A DNA stretch of 13,770 bases, from assembly GCA_007117945.1 (NCBI GenBank), contig SKTN01000026.1:1-13770 (forward strand). Reading direction: 5' to 3'. The translations under genes and the position numbers were made by a program. Of the stretch, positions 8,268 through 13,770 are shown in pieces (position 1 is the stretch's first letter; every line of letters begins with the position of its first letter). The notes under the pieces were generated by a model. That model had not been told where the DNA came from. It saw nothing but the letters and a program-made list of their open reading frames with translations, and searched no databases. The DNA is from Nitriliruptoraceae bacterium. GTDB lineage: Bacteria > Actinomycetota > Nitriliruptoria > Nitriliruptorales > Nitriliruptoraceae.

Positions 8268-9641
8268 TCACCCGCGCCGTCGCTCCGCCCACCCCTCCTT
8301 GGTGGTCTGGCGGGAACGGGCGATGCCGAGCGCGCCGGCCGGCACGTCGTCGGTGATCGTGGAACCGGCGGCGGTGTAGGCGCCCTCGCCGATCGTCACC
8401 GGTGCGACCAGCATCGTGTCGCAGCCCACGAAGGCCCCGTCCTCCACGGTGGTGTGGGACTTGGTGCTGCCGTCGTAGTTGACGGTGATGACCCCGCAGG
8501 CGATGTTCACCCCGGTGCCGATGGTCGCGTCCCCGACGTAGGCCAGGTGGGGGATCTTCGAGCCGTCGCCCACGTGGGCGTTCTTGGTCTCCGCGAAGGC
8601 GCCGACCTTCGTGTCCGCGCCGAGGTGGGTTCCCACCCGCAGATGGGTGTAGGGGCCGACCGTGGCGTGGGCACCGATCGTCGCCTCGATGGCGCGGGTC
8701 GAGTGGACCGTCGCACCCTGCCCGACGGTGCAGGCGATGAGGTGGCTGTGGGGGCCGATCACCGCCCCCGGGCCGACGCGGGTACCGGTCTCCAGGATCG
8801 TCCCGGGGAGCAGCACGGCGTCACGTGCCACCTCGACGTCGACGTCGACGTAGGTGGCAGCGGGGTCGGTGACGCTGACCCCGACCTCGCGCATGAGGTG
8901 GTCGAGGTGGGCGCTCCGCAGCACCGCGGCGGCCTCCGCGAGCTGGGCGCGGTCGTTGACCCCACCGATGGCGACGGGGTCGGCATCGACCGCGGCCACG
9001 GGTGCGCCCTGGGCGCCGAGGAGTTCCACGATGTCGGTGAGGTAGATCTCGCCCTGGGCGTTGTCGTCCCCGAGCCGGCCGAGGGCAGCCTCCAAGCCGG
9101 CCCGGTCGAGGGCGTACATCCCGGCGTTGATCTCCGCGATCGCGAGCTCCTCCGGGGACGCGTCGCGGTGCTCGACGACCCGCTGGACCGCGCCCGCTGC
9201 GGAGCGGACCACGCGGCCGTACCCCGCGGGGTCGTCCATGACCGCGGTGAGCATGGCCCCGCCCGCGCTGTCGGCGGCCAGGAGCTGCTCGAGGACGGCC
9301 GGGGGCAGCATCGGGGTGTCACCCGGCAGGATCAGCACCCGACGGACGTCGGGGCCCAGCGCCGGCACCGCCTGCTGGACGGCGTGCCCCGTCCCCCGCT
9401 GCTCCGCCTGGAGGACGGTCGTCGCTCCCGGGAGGCCGATCCGGGCGATCTCCGCCTCGACGTCCTCGGCCTGGTGACCGACCACCACCACGGTCTGTGC
9501 CAGCTCCAGGGGCCGCACCGCTTCCAGCACGTGTCCCAGCAGGCTGCGGCCCGCGGCGCGGTGCAGCACCTTCGCCACCTCGGATCGGAAGCGGGTGCCC
9601 TTCCCGGCGGCGAGCACGATGGCGGCGGTGTCGGATCTCAC
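8268..9641 (-). CDS. glmU: Bifunctional GlmU: N-acetylglucosamine-1-P uridylyltransferase / glucosamine-1-P acetyltransferase
   Basis: GlmU acetylates glucosamine-1-phosphate and couples the product to UTP, giving UDP-GlcNAc for peptidoglycan and other glycans. The 457 residues are the usual length. The N-terminal nucleotidyltransferase domain has LAAGKGTRF (10-18), AKVLH (23-27), QRGTGHA (81-87), GDTPML (107-112), NAGMYA (172-177), GEIYLTD (197-203) and GVND (227-230). The C-terminal left-handed beta-helix (about 260-440) carries many hexapeptide repeats, the catalytic-region motif KIPHLAYVGDA with H365, and NYDG (388-391). The first motif has Ala where Pro is usual before Lys (PKVLH). The start is GTG 9641 with AGGAGA six bases upstream. 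The frame stays open for 310 more codons upstream, but that extension is antisense to the stress-protein gene and not real. It is divergent from that gene and followed by prs. Confidence 0.97.
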   Translation of the reverse strand: MRSDTAAIVLAAGKGTRFRSEVAKVLHRAAGRSLLGHVLEAVRPLELAQTVVVVGHQAEDVEAEIARIGLPGATTVLQAEQRGTGHAVQQAVPALGPDVRRVLILPGDTPMLPPAVLEQLLAADSAGGAMLTAVMDDPAGYGRVVRSAAGAVQRVVEHRDASPEELAIAEINAGMYALDRAGLEAALGRLGDDNAQGEIYLTDIVELLGAQGAPVAAVDADPVAIGGVNDRAQLAEAAAVLRSAHLDHLMREVGVSVTDPAATYVDVDVEVARDAVLLPGTILETGTRVGPGAVIGPHSHLIACTVGQGATVHSTRAIEATIGAHATVGPYTHLRVGTHLGADTKVGAFAETKNAHVGDGSKIPHLAYVGDATIGTGVNIACGVITVNYDGSTKSHTTVEDGAFVGCDTMLVAPVTIGEGAYTAAGSTITDDVPAGALGIARSRQTTKEGWAERRRG

Positions 9642-9647
9642 GGGACG

Positions 9648-9653
9648 TCTCCT
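9648..9653 (-). promoter_or_regulatory. Ribosome binding site deciding the glmU start
   Basis: AGGAGA on the minus strand stands six bases before GTG 9641. It matters because the reading frame is open far upstream, and only this codon has both a ribosome site and the family's N-terminus just behind it. Confidence 0.7.
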
Positions 9654-9679
9654 GTGGGCTGGAGCACAGTGGTCGCCGC

Positions 9680-9685
9680 ACGCTA
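9680..9685 (-). promoter_or_regulatory. Candidate -10 box for glmU
   Basis: TAGCGT on the minus strand lies 38 bases before the glmU start. No good -35 is visible at 17-18 bases. The support is the TANNNT fit and the similarity to the box upstream of prs (TAGCGT followed by a CG-rich run in both). Confidence 0.3.
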
Positions 9686-9863
9686 CCGAGCAGCGGCGCG
9701 CCGGTCGGCCTTCCCCGGGCGCGGCCGTCCCGGGGACCGGCGGGCGCACCGCCTCCCCGGCCGCCGGTGGTCGGCCGCTGCACCGCGGGGCTCGAGGACC
9801 TCGGACCCTGGCATCGCCGCGCACCGGTTGGGACGATCGAGCACCCGTGAGGAGGTCGTGACC

Positions 9864-10766
9864 ATGACCCCCGACCCGCGGCTCGCAGCGTCCGAGACGC
9901 CGGAGATCTTCGTCGGCGTCGACAGCTCCGAGTGCTCCCGTACCGCCCTGGGCTGGGCGGCCGGCCTCGCCCGCCGACTCGGCTACCGCCTCCACGTGGT
10001 GGAGGCGTGGGAGTACCCGCGTGACACGGTGGTCCGCATCGGCCGCGTGCAGCTCCCGAGCCCCGAGGATGCCGACGCGCTGCTCCTCGGCCACCTCGGC
10101 GAGCTGGTCACCGAGGTGGTGGGCGACGGGCTCGAGGTCACCGTGGACGTGCTCCGCGGGCCGGCCAGCGAGGCGATCCTGCACGCCGCCGACGTGCGGG
10201 CGCGGATGATCGTGGTGGGCTCGCGTGGGCTCGGCGGGTTCCGGGGCCTGCTGCTCGGCTCGGTCAGCCGGCAGCTGTGCGAGCACGCACCCTGCCCGGT
10301 GACCGTGGTGCGTAACTGCACCCCCGAGGCGCAGCTGCAGCTGGGCACGATCGTGGTGGGGGTCGATGGCAGCGACAACTCCCAGCGGGCCGTGCGCTTC
10401 GCGGCGGAGCTCGCCGAGGGCACGGGCGCCGAGGTCGTCGCCGTCCACGCGGCCGCGCACGGCACGGTGGTCGACGAGCCGAGGGACGGCGCGCCCGTCG
10501 CGCACCCGACCCTGGGCCAGCTGTTGGAAGCGTGGTGCGCGCCCCTGGAGCGTCGCGGCGTGGGGGGCCACGACCTGGTGGTCGCCGAGGGCGATCCCCG
10601 CACCGCCCTGCTCGACGTCGCCGAGGAGCGCGGGGCGGACCTGATCGTGGTCGGCTCACGCGGGCTTGGACCGGTGTCGAAGCTGGTGCTCGGCAGCGTC
10701 GCGAGCTCGCTGATCCAGCACAGCCCCGTGCCCGTCACCGTGGTGCCACCCGCACGGGAGCGCTGA
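9864..10766 (+). CDS. Tandem-domain universal stress protein (UspA family)
   Basis: This is a cytoplasmic nucleotide-binding stress protein with two UspA-like domains in 300 residues. Domain 1 spans about 13-150 (EIFVGVDSSECSRTALGWAA to CPVTVVRN) and domain 2 about 161-295 (GTIVVGVDGSDNSQRAVRFA to VPVTVVPP). Both carry the ATP-binding signature G-2X-G-9X-G-S: G119/G122/G132-S133 and G264/G267/G277-S278. ATP binding is therefore likely, as in double-domain mycobacterial Usp proteins often linked to hypoxia or dormancy; the precise role is not visible here. The ATG at 9864 has GAGGAGG eight bases upstream (9849-9855); GTG 9858 is in frame but worse placed. It is the only plus-strand gene, divergent from glmU by 222 bp and convergent with the diguanylate cyclase, so it is probably monocistronic. 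I found no clear promoter. Confidence 0.95.
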   Translation: MTPDPRLAASETPEIFVGVDSSECSRTALGWAAGLARRLGYRLHVVEAWEYPRDTVVRIGRVQLPSPEDADALLLGHLGELVTEVVGDGLEVTVDVLRGPASEAILHAADVRARMIVVGSRGLGGFRGLLLGSVSRQLCEHAPCPVTVVRNCTPEAQLQLGTIVVGVDGSDNSQRAVRFAAELAEGTGAEVVAVHAAAHGTVVDEPRDGAPVAHPTLGQLLEAWCAPLERRGVGGHDLVVAEGDPRTALLDVAEERGADLIVVGSRGLGPVSKLVLGSVASSLIQHSPVPVTVVPPARER

Positions 10767-10789
10767 CCCCGGCGGGCGCCGCGCCGTCC

Positions 10790-10815
10790 GGTCACGTCCC
10801 CCGCGGGGCGTGACC
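10790..10815. terminator. Symmetric hairpin between convergent genes
   Basis: An 11-bp stem (10790-10800 with 10805-10815, one G-U pair) and a four-base loop sit between the universal stress protein stop (10766) and the diguanylate cyclase stop (10894). The stem works in both directions, so it can end both transcripts. There is no T-tract on either side. Confidence 0.65.
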
Positions 10816-10893
10816 CGGTGCTGCCGGACGGCCGAGGGATCCCGGTGTCGGCGGCGTGGGGGCCCGTCGGCCACCCGAGCGGCGCAGGGACCG

Positions 10894-12021
10894 TCAGGCC
10901 GGCAGGGCCGACACCGACGGCGGGGCTGCGACGACGCGGTCACGCCCGGTGCGTTTGCCCTCGTACAGCGCCATGTCCGCTCGTCGGATCAAGCTGCCCG
11001 GCTCCTCGTCCAGCTGGAGCTGCGCGACCCCCACGGTGACCGTCAGCGACCGGTTCCCGGGGCGGCCGGCAGCGATCGTGCGCCGGCACCGCTCAGCGAT
11101 CACCCTCGCCTGCTCCAGGGAGGTCTCCGGGAGGACCACCAGGAACTCCTCGCCGCCCCACCGGGCAGCGAGATCCCGCCCACGCAGGCAGGTTCGCAAC
11201 AGCCTCGCGGTGGCGGACAGGACCTGGTCCCCGACGTCGTGACCGAGTTCGTCGTTGACCTGCTTGAAGTGGTCGATGTCCAGCAGCGCCACCGCGAGGG
11301 GGCGAGCCCGGCGGAGGGCCTCACGGGCCTCGGCCTGGAGCCGCTCCTCGGTCGCATAACGGTTGGCCAGACCGGTGAGCGGGTCGGTGAGCGCCCGGGT
11401 CCGCAACAGCTCAACCCGCTCGATGGCGCGGTGCAACTGCTCACGGAGCCCCGCGACGAGGTAGACGACCACCAGCAGCATGGCCATGAAGACGTGGACG
11501 CGGACCAGGTACACCACCATCTGGGTCGTGAGCGTCCCGGCGGTGCGCTGCAGCCCGAGCGCGACCACCGCGAGGAGCAGCGACACGCCCAGCACCGCGA
11601 CGCCGAAGCGCAGGCCCGGCTGTCGGTCGAACATGACGAAACCGAACAGCATCAGCAGGTTCATGGCCCAGTACTGCGCGCCGGTCAGGCCGAGCAACTG
11701 CTCGGCGAAGGGCTCGGCGACGAACAGCAGATCGACCAGTCCTACCAGCACGACGCTCGCCCCGACCCCGAGCAGACCCCACTCGATCACCCGCAGAGGG
11801 ACCCGCCGGCCGCGCATCAGGGGCAGGGCAGCCAGCAGCAGGGCGGCACCGACCGGATAGACGTAGGTGAGGACGACGTCGCCGCTCTCGCGCGTGGCGA
11901 AGTTGAAGCCGACGACCAGGACGATCAGCGCGACCGCGAGCTGGTAGGCACGCCGCTTCGTCACCTCGAGGGCGTCCGCGATACGTGCCAGCTCATCCGG
12001 CTGCGCCACCGGCTCGGTCAT
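10894..12021 (-). CDS. Six-TM membrane diguanylate cyclase (GGDEF protein)
   Basis: It should make cyclic di-GMP from two GTP at the inner face of the membrane. The 375 residues hold six predicted membrane spans (about 25-42, 49-69, 78-101, 116-131, 138-157, 168-191), a short linker helix (about 192-208) and a GGDEF domain (about 209-365). The cyclase motifs are intact: LTDPLTGLANR (211-221), DIDHFKQVNDELGHDVGD (248-265) and the active-site GGEEF at 289-293. RGRD at 280-283, five residues ahead of GGEEF, fits the RxxD inhibitory site, so product feedback is likely. The N-terminal membrane domain does not match a sensor family I can name. The start is ATG 12021, with GAGGAG seven bases upstream (12029-12034). 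The frame stays open upstream to about 12927, but that part has no domain and overlaps other elements. It seems to be transcribed alone. Confidence 0.93.
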   Translation of the reverse strand: MTEPVAQPDELARIADALEVTKRRAYQLAVALIVLVVGFNFATRESGDVVLTYVYPVGAALLLAALPLMRGRRVPLRVIEWGLLGVGASVVLVGLVDLLFVAEPFAEQLLGLTGAQYWAMNLLMLFGFVMFDRQPGLRFGVAVLGVSLLLAVVALGLQRTAGTLTTQMVVYLVRVHVFMAMLLVVVYLVAGLREQLHRAIERVELLRTRALTDPLTGLANRYATEERLQAEAREALRRARPLAVALLDIDHFKQVNDELGHDVGDQVLSATARLLRTCLRGRDLAARWGGEEFLVVLPETSLEQARVIAERCRRTIAAGRPGNRSLTVTVGVAQLQLDEEPGSLIRRADMALYEGKRTGRDRVVAAPPSVSALPA

Positions 12022-12153
12022 CCACACGCTCCTCGGGCGGCACGCTCCCCATCGGCCCGCCGGACCCCGGGACAAGCACTCCGTGCCGCGTGGGTGTCGG
12101 CCCGGTCGCCGGCCCCCCTCGGTCGACCACGCGGCCGGCGGGGCCGGACCGCG

Positions 12154-12169
12154 CGTGCGCAGCGTCCGT
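12154..12169 (+). repeat. 16-bp inverted repeat, left arm
   Basis: This arm, CGTGCGCAGCGTCCGT, occurs again exactly in inverted orientation at 12582-12597, about 410 bp away. The arms flank the C-terminal part of the broken winged-helix gene. The words are GC-rich, so chance is not fully excluded. Confidence 0.45.
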
Positions 12170-12194
12170 GCGCCACCGTCCCGCCCCGCAGGAC

Positions 12195-12218
12195 CGGGAA
12201 GGCGGCAGCAGCCTCCCG
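12195..12218 (-). terminator. Possible hairpin after the broken winged-helix gene
   Basis: The minus strand can pair CGGGA-GGC with GCC-T-TCCCG around a seven-base loop: eight pairs with one bulged base. It lies about 50 bp beyond the stop codon at 12270 and before the diguanylate cyclase gene. No U-run follows, so support is only structural. Confidence 0.3.
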
Positions 12219-12269
12219 TGAGCGTGGTGGGGCTCTCCCGCTGCAGCACCCTGTGCCCAGGGCTCGACG

Positions 12270-12726
12270 TCAGCGCGACAGGTGGTAGCGGGTGACGGGT
12301 CCCCGTCCGGCGACGCTGACGACACCCCCTCGGCGGCGACGTCGCAGCTGCCCGCGGATCGCCTCGATCGGCTCGCCCAGCCGCTCGGCGAGGGCACGCG
12401 CCGAGGTGGTGCCGTGCTCCTGCAGCATGGCGATGATCGGATCGCCGGCAGGGGCGAGCAGCTCCCAGGCGACGTCTGCCGCAGCGCTGACGGCTGCCTG
12501 GAGCTCGTCGCTGGCCTTCTCGAGGCCTGGCGGGGCACCGAGCCGTCGTAGGAGCGCACCCGGATCCTCCGGCGCGTGCGGACGGACGCTGCGCACGAGC
12601 GGTCGGGAACAGCGACACCCCGCACTCGGCGAGGACCTCGTCGATGTCCTCTGGCATGGTCGCATCGAGGAGGTCGGCGGCCAGCAGCTCGGCAGCGAGC
12701 TTCGCGGCCACACTCCAGGCCAGCAC
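12270..12726 (-). pseudogene. Frameshifted small gene with C-terminal winged-helix-like domain
   Basis: Two frames each show coding character but do not join. From about 12726 to 12600 one frame reads SVLAWSVAAKLAAELLAADL then DEVLAECGVSLFPT, with high third-position GC. From about 12599 to the TGA at 12270 the next frame reads LVRSVRPHAPEDPGALLRRL, continuing through ELQAAVSAAADVAWELLAP. It ends with a likely winged helix, GDPIIAMLQEHGTTSARALA then ERLGEPIEAIRGQLRRRRRG and a GRGPVTRYHLSR wing. Removing one base near 12600 would join them into about 150 residues. No good start exists: GTG 12726 lacks a ribosome site, while the best site (GAGGGGG before GTG 12748) is in a third frame. This could be a decayed regulator, a sequencing error or a +1 shift. 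The fold call rests only on helix and wing pattern (MarR/ArsR-like); no family is named. Upstream lie the paired repeats. Confidence 0.6.
12582..12597 (-). repeat. 16-bp inverted repeat, right arm
   Basis: This is the exact reverse complement of 12154-12169. It falls at the point where the reading frame of the broken winged-helix gene changes (about 12600). Confidence 0.45.
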
Positions 12727-12786
12727 GCTGTCCGACGGGCCCCGCCACGCGGGTACCCCCTCGGCCGGCCTCGGGGCGAGCCGTAC

Positions 12787-12835
12787 TGGTCGTTGCCTGG
12801 GCTCACGCCCAGGAACCTGCCAGGTACGGCGACAG
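12787..12835 (+). repeat. Structured 49-bp repeat, copy A (loop TCAC)
   Basis: The element begins TGGTCGTTG and ends GGTACGGCGACAG. It holds a perfect hairpin CCTGGGC-TCAC-GCCCAGG (12796-12813), a second small inverted repeat ACCTG-C-CAGGT (12815-12825) and outer complementary ends GTCG/CGAC. It could fold as a compact three-way structure on either strand. It matches copy B, 72 bp away, at 45 of 49 positions. In addition GCCGTAC at 12780-12786 can pair with GTACGGC at 12824-12830. It lies upstream of the broken winged-helix gene. Orientation is arbitrary. Confidence 0.9.
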
Positions 12836-12837
12836 TT

Positions 12838-12852
12838 CCCCCGTTGCGGGGG
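12838..12852. repeat. Hairpin between the two 49-bp repeats
   Basis: CCCCCG-TTG-CGGGGG is a perfect 6-bp stem with a three-base loop. It fills most of the 23-bp spacer between copies A and B. It may be part of the composite element or a terminator-like stem for minus-strand transcription from tRNA-Gln; no T-tract is present. Confidence 0.6.
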
Positions 12853-12858
12853 TGGGCG

Positions 12859-12907
12859 TGGTCGTTGCCTGGGCGTGAGCCCAGGAACCTGCCAGGTACG
12901 GCGACAG
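12859..12907 (+). repeat. Structured 49-bp repeat, copy B (loop GTGA)
   Basis: It is identical to copy A outside the four-base loop of the main hairpin (CCTGGGC-GTGA-GCCCAGG, 12868-12885). The loop is the exact reverse complement of the TCAC loop in copy A. The copy ends 57 bp from the 3' end of the tRNA-Gln gene. Confidence 0.9.
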
Positions 12908-12964
12908 CCGGCCGACGTACCCCGCACGCCAGCGCTCCCCCACGCCTACTGCGCGCGGTGCGGG

Positions 12965-13039
12965 TGGCTGGGGGGCAGGGGATCGAACCCTGAATACCGA
13001 CTCCAAAGGACGGCGTGTTGCCAGTTACACCACCCCCCA
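12965..13039 (-). tRNA. tRNA-Gln (anticodon UUG)
   Basis: This cytoplasmic tRNA decodes CAA (and CAG by wobble). It is 72 nt plus encoded CCA (12965-12967). The acceptor stem UGGGGGG/CCCCCCA is perfect, with discriminator G73, a glutamine identity feature along with the weak U1-A72 pair. The D-stem is GUGU/ACAC with loop AACUGGCA. The anticodon loop is CUUUGGA with UUG at 13006-13004. The T-arm is CAGGG-UUCGAUC-CCCUG. The anticodon stem CCGUC/GUCGG contains a U30-U40 mismatch; all other stems pair fully. It lies between ispE and the repeat patch. Confidence 0.96.
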
Positions 13040-13079
13040 CCGCGCGGGCCCCGCGGCGACGGTGCCCGACGCGCCGGGA

Positions 13080-13085
13080 AGGGTA
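13080..13085 (-). promoter_or_regulatory. Candidate -10 box for tRNA-Gln
   Basis: TACCCT on the minus strand fits TANNNT and stands 40 bases before the tRNA 5' end. No convincing -35 box is seen, so support is weak. Confidence 0.25.
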
Positions 13086-13105
13086 GTGACTCGCCGGCCG
13101 GTGCC

Positions 13106-13141
13106 TCCCGCGGCGCTCGGGCATGCGTGGGACCCGCGGGA
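13106..13141 (-). terminator. Possible hairpin after ispE
   Basis: TCCCGCGG (13106-13113) is repeated in inverted form at 13134-13141, giving a perfect 8-bp stem with a 20-base loop. It lies about 96 bp beyond the ispE stop and before tRNA-Gln. There is no U-tract. The rest of 13042-13237 shows nothing I can name. Confidence 0.25.
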
Positions 13142-13237
13142 GTGACCCCGAAGCCCCCAGCGACCCGCGATCGCACCCCGGCCTCCCACCGGCGGACGGG
13201 CTGACCCGCGGACCGGCGAACGCACCAGCTGCCGCCG

Positions 13238-13770
13238 TCAGTCCCCGGCGAGCTCCGGGCCACCGGCGGGCGACAGCGCGATCTCCACGCGGTCGAAGGC
13301 GTGCTCGACCTCGCCGGCGAGCTGCACCGCATGCTGCGCCGACCGGGCCAGGCCCACCACCGTCGGTCCCGACCCGCTGACGATCGCGCCGAGCGCACCG
13401 GCGGTGAGCATCGCGTCGCGCTTTCGTGCCAGCTCCGGGAGCAGGTGGATCGCCGCCACCTCGAGGTCGTTGTGGAGCGCGTCCCCGAGGGCCTCGTCGT
13501 CGCCGGTACGCAACGCCTGCAGGACCGCGTCGGGCTCCACGTCACTGGCCACCCCGACCTCGTCATAGGCCCGGTAGACCTCCGGGGTGGACAGGGGCCG
13601 CGCGCTGATCCCGACGACCCAGTGGTAGGTCCCCCGAGCCAGCACCTGCGCCGTGGCCGTACCGGTCCCGGTGGCCAGTGCGGTCCCCCCACTGACGCAG
13701 AAGGGCACGTCGGATCCGAGACCTGCCGCCAGCTCCCGAAGGGCGTCGCGGTCGAGGTCCGCCTGCCATA
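13238..13770 (-). CDS. ispE: 4-diphosphocytidyl-2-C-methyl-D-erythritol kinase IspE, N-terminus cut by window edge
   Basis: IspE phosphorylates 4-diphosphocytidyl-2-C-methylerythritol in the MEP pathway to isoprenoid precursors. The frame runs unbroken from the right edge (first whole codon TGG at 13768) to the TGA at 13238. It gives 176 residues, the C-terminal half to two thirds of a roughly 300-residue GHMP kinase. It begins WQADLDRDALRELAAGLGSD and continues VPFCVSGGTALATGTG, the expected GSDVPF region with the Gly-rich segment. It keeps GHMP motif 3, GAIVSGSGPTVVGL. The ATP-binding motif 2 lies outside the window. GTG 13708 is an internal codon, not a start. tRNA-Gln follows on the same strand after about 200 bp. 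Confidence 0.95.
   Translation of the reverse strand, partial: WQADLDRDALRELAAGLGSDVPFCVSGGTALATGTGTATAQVLARGTYHWVVGISARPLSTPEVYRAYDEVGVASDVEPDAVLQALRTGDDEALGDALHNDLEVAAIHLLPELARKRDAMLTAGALGAIVSGSGPTVVGLARSAQHAVQLAGEVEHAFDRVEIALSPAGGPELAGD

Noticed and set aside
8454..9863. 470-codon upstream extension of the universal stress protein frame
   Set aside because: It is antisense to glmU. The real start at 9864 has a GAGGAGG site and the expected length for a double-domain protein.
9642..10571. 310-codon N-terminal extension of the glmU frame
   Set aside because: GlmU has its normal N-terminus and a ribosome site at GTG 9641, and the extension is antisense to the universal stress protein gene.
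12022..12269. Riboswitch before the diguanylate cyclase, suggested by CGGGAGAGCC near 12230-12240
   Set aside because: The other conserved parts of the glycine riboswitch (CCGAAGG and CUCUCAGG-like segments) are missing, and I see no GEMM, cobalamin or TPP core. The region is GC-rich spacer with one weak hairpin.
12787..12907. CRISPR array or integron attC sites
   Set aside because: There are only two copies with one 23-bp palindromic spacer and no cas genes. The GTTRRRY/RYYYAAC core sites of attC are not present.
12022..12927. Upstream extension of the diguanylate cyclase frame
   Set aside because: Most of it is low-complexity Arg/Pro-rich translation. Part is a real coding segment of another broken gene read in the same frame. 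The cyclase has a strong start at 12021.
12965..13039. tRNA-Gln as the attachment site of an integrated element
   Set aside because: No direct copy of the tRNA 3' end is found elsewhere in the window, and no integrase gene is visible.

Overview
This is a very GC-rich chromosomal segment, almost certainly from an actinobacterium (Actinomycetota). The evidence is the DUF4191-type protein, the CTC-type bL25 with an acidic tail, GTG starts at many genes, and the grouping ispE / tRNA-Gln / glmU / prs / rplY / pth / mfd, which is typical of that phylum. A deep-branching class is possible, but that is inference. Most of the window is core housekeeping on the minus strand.

Layout, read along the minus strand from the right edge: the C-terminal part of ispE (isoprenoid precursor synthesis, cut by the window edge); tRNA-Gln(UUG); a small accessory patch (about 12150-12910) with two near-identical structured 49-bp repeats and a frameshifted small gene ending in a winged-helix-like domain; a six-TM diguanylate cyclase (GGEEF with I-site); glmU (UDP-GlcNAc synthesis); prs (PRPP synthesis); then an apparent rplY-pth-DUF4191-mfd transcription unit (ribosomal protein bL25, peptidyl-tRNA hydrolase, small membrane protein, transcription-repair coupling factor). 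It ends with an unrecognised membrane protein that runs off the left edge. The only plus-strand gene is a tandem-domain universal stress protein, divergent from glmU and convergent with the diguanylate cyclase. A strong symmetric hairpin separates it from the cyclase.

Functionally, glmU, ispE and prs supply cell-wall, isoprenoid and nucleotide precursors. rplY, pth and mfd serve translation and transcription-coupled repair. The cyclase and the universal stress protein are signalling and stress genes inserted into this core.

The most unusual signal is the repeat pair at 12787-12835 and 12859-12907. The copies match at 45 of 49 positions. The four differences are the contiguous loop of a perfect 7-bp hairpin, and the two loop sequences (TCAC and GTGA) are exact reverse complements. 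One copy therefore looks like the other with just that 18-bp hairpin flipped. I see no CRISPR array, transposase or recombinase gene. No stretch longer than 300 bp lacks a gene or a listed element.
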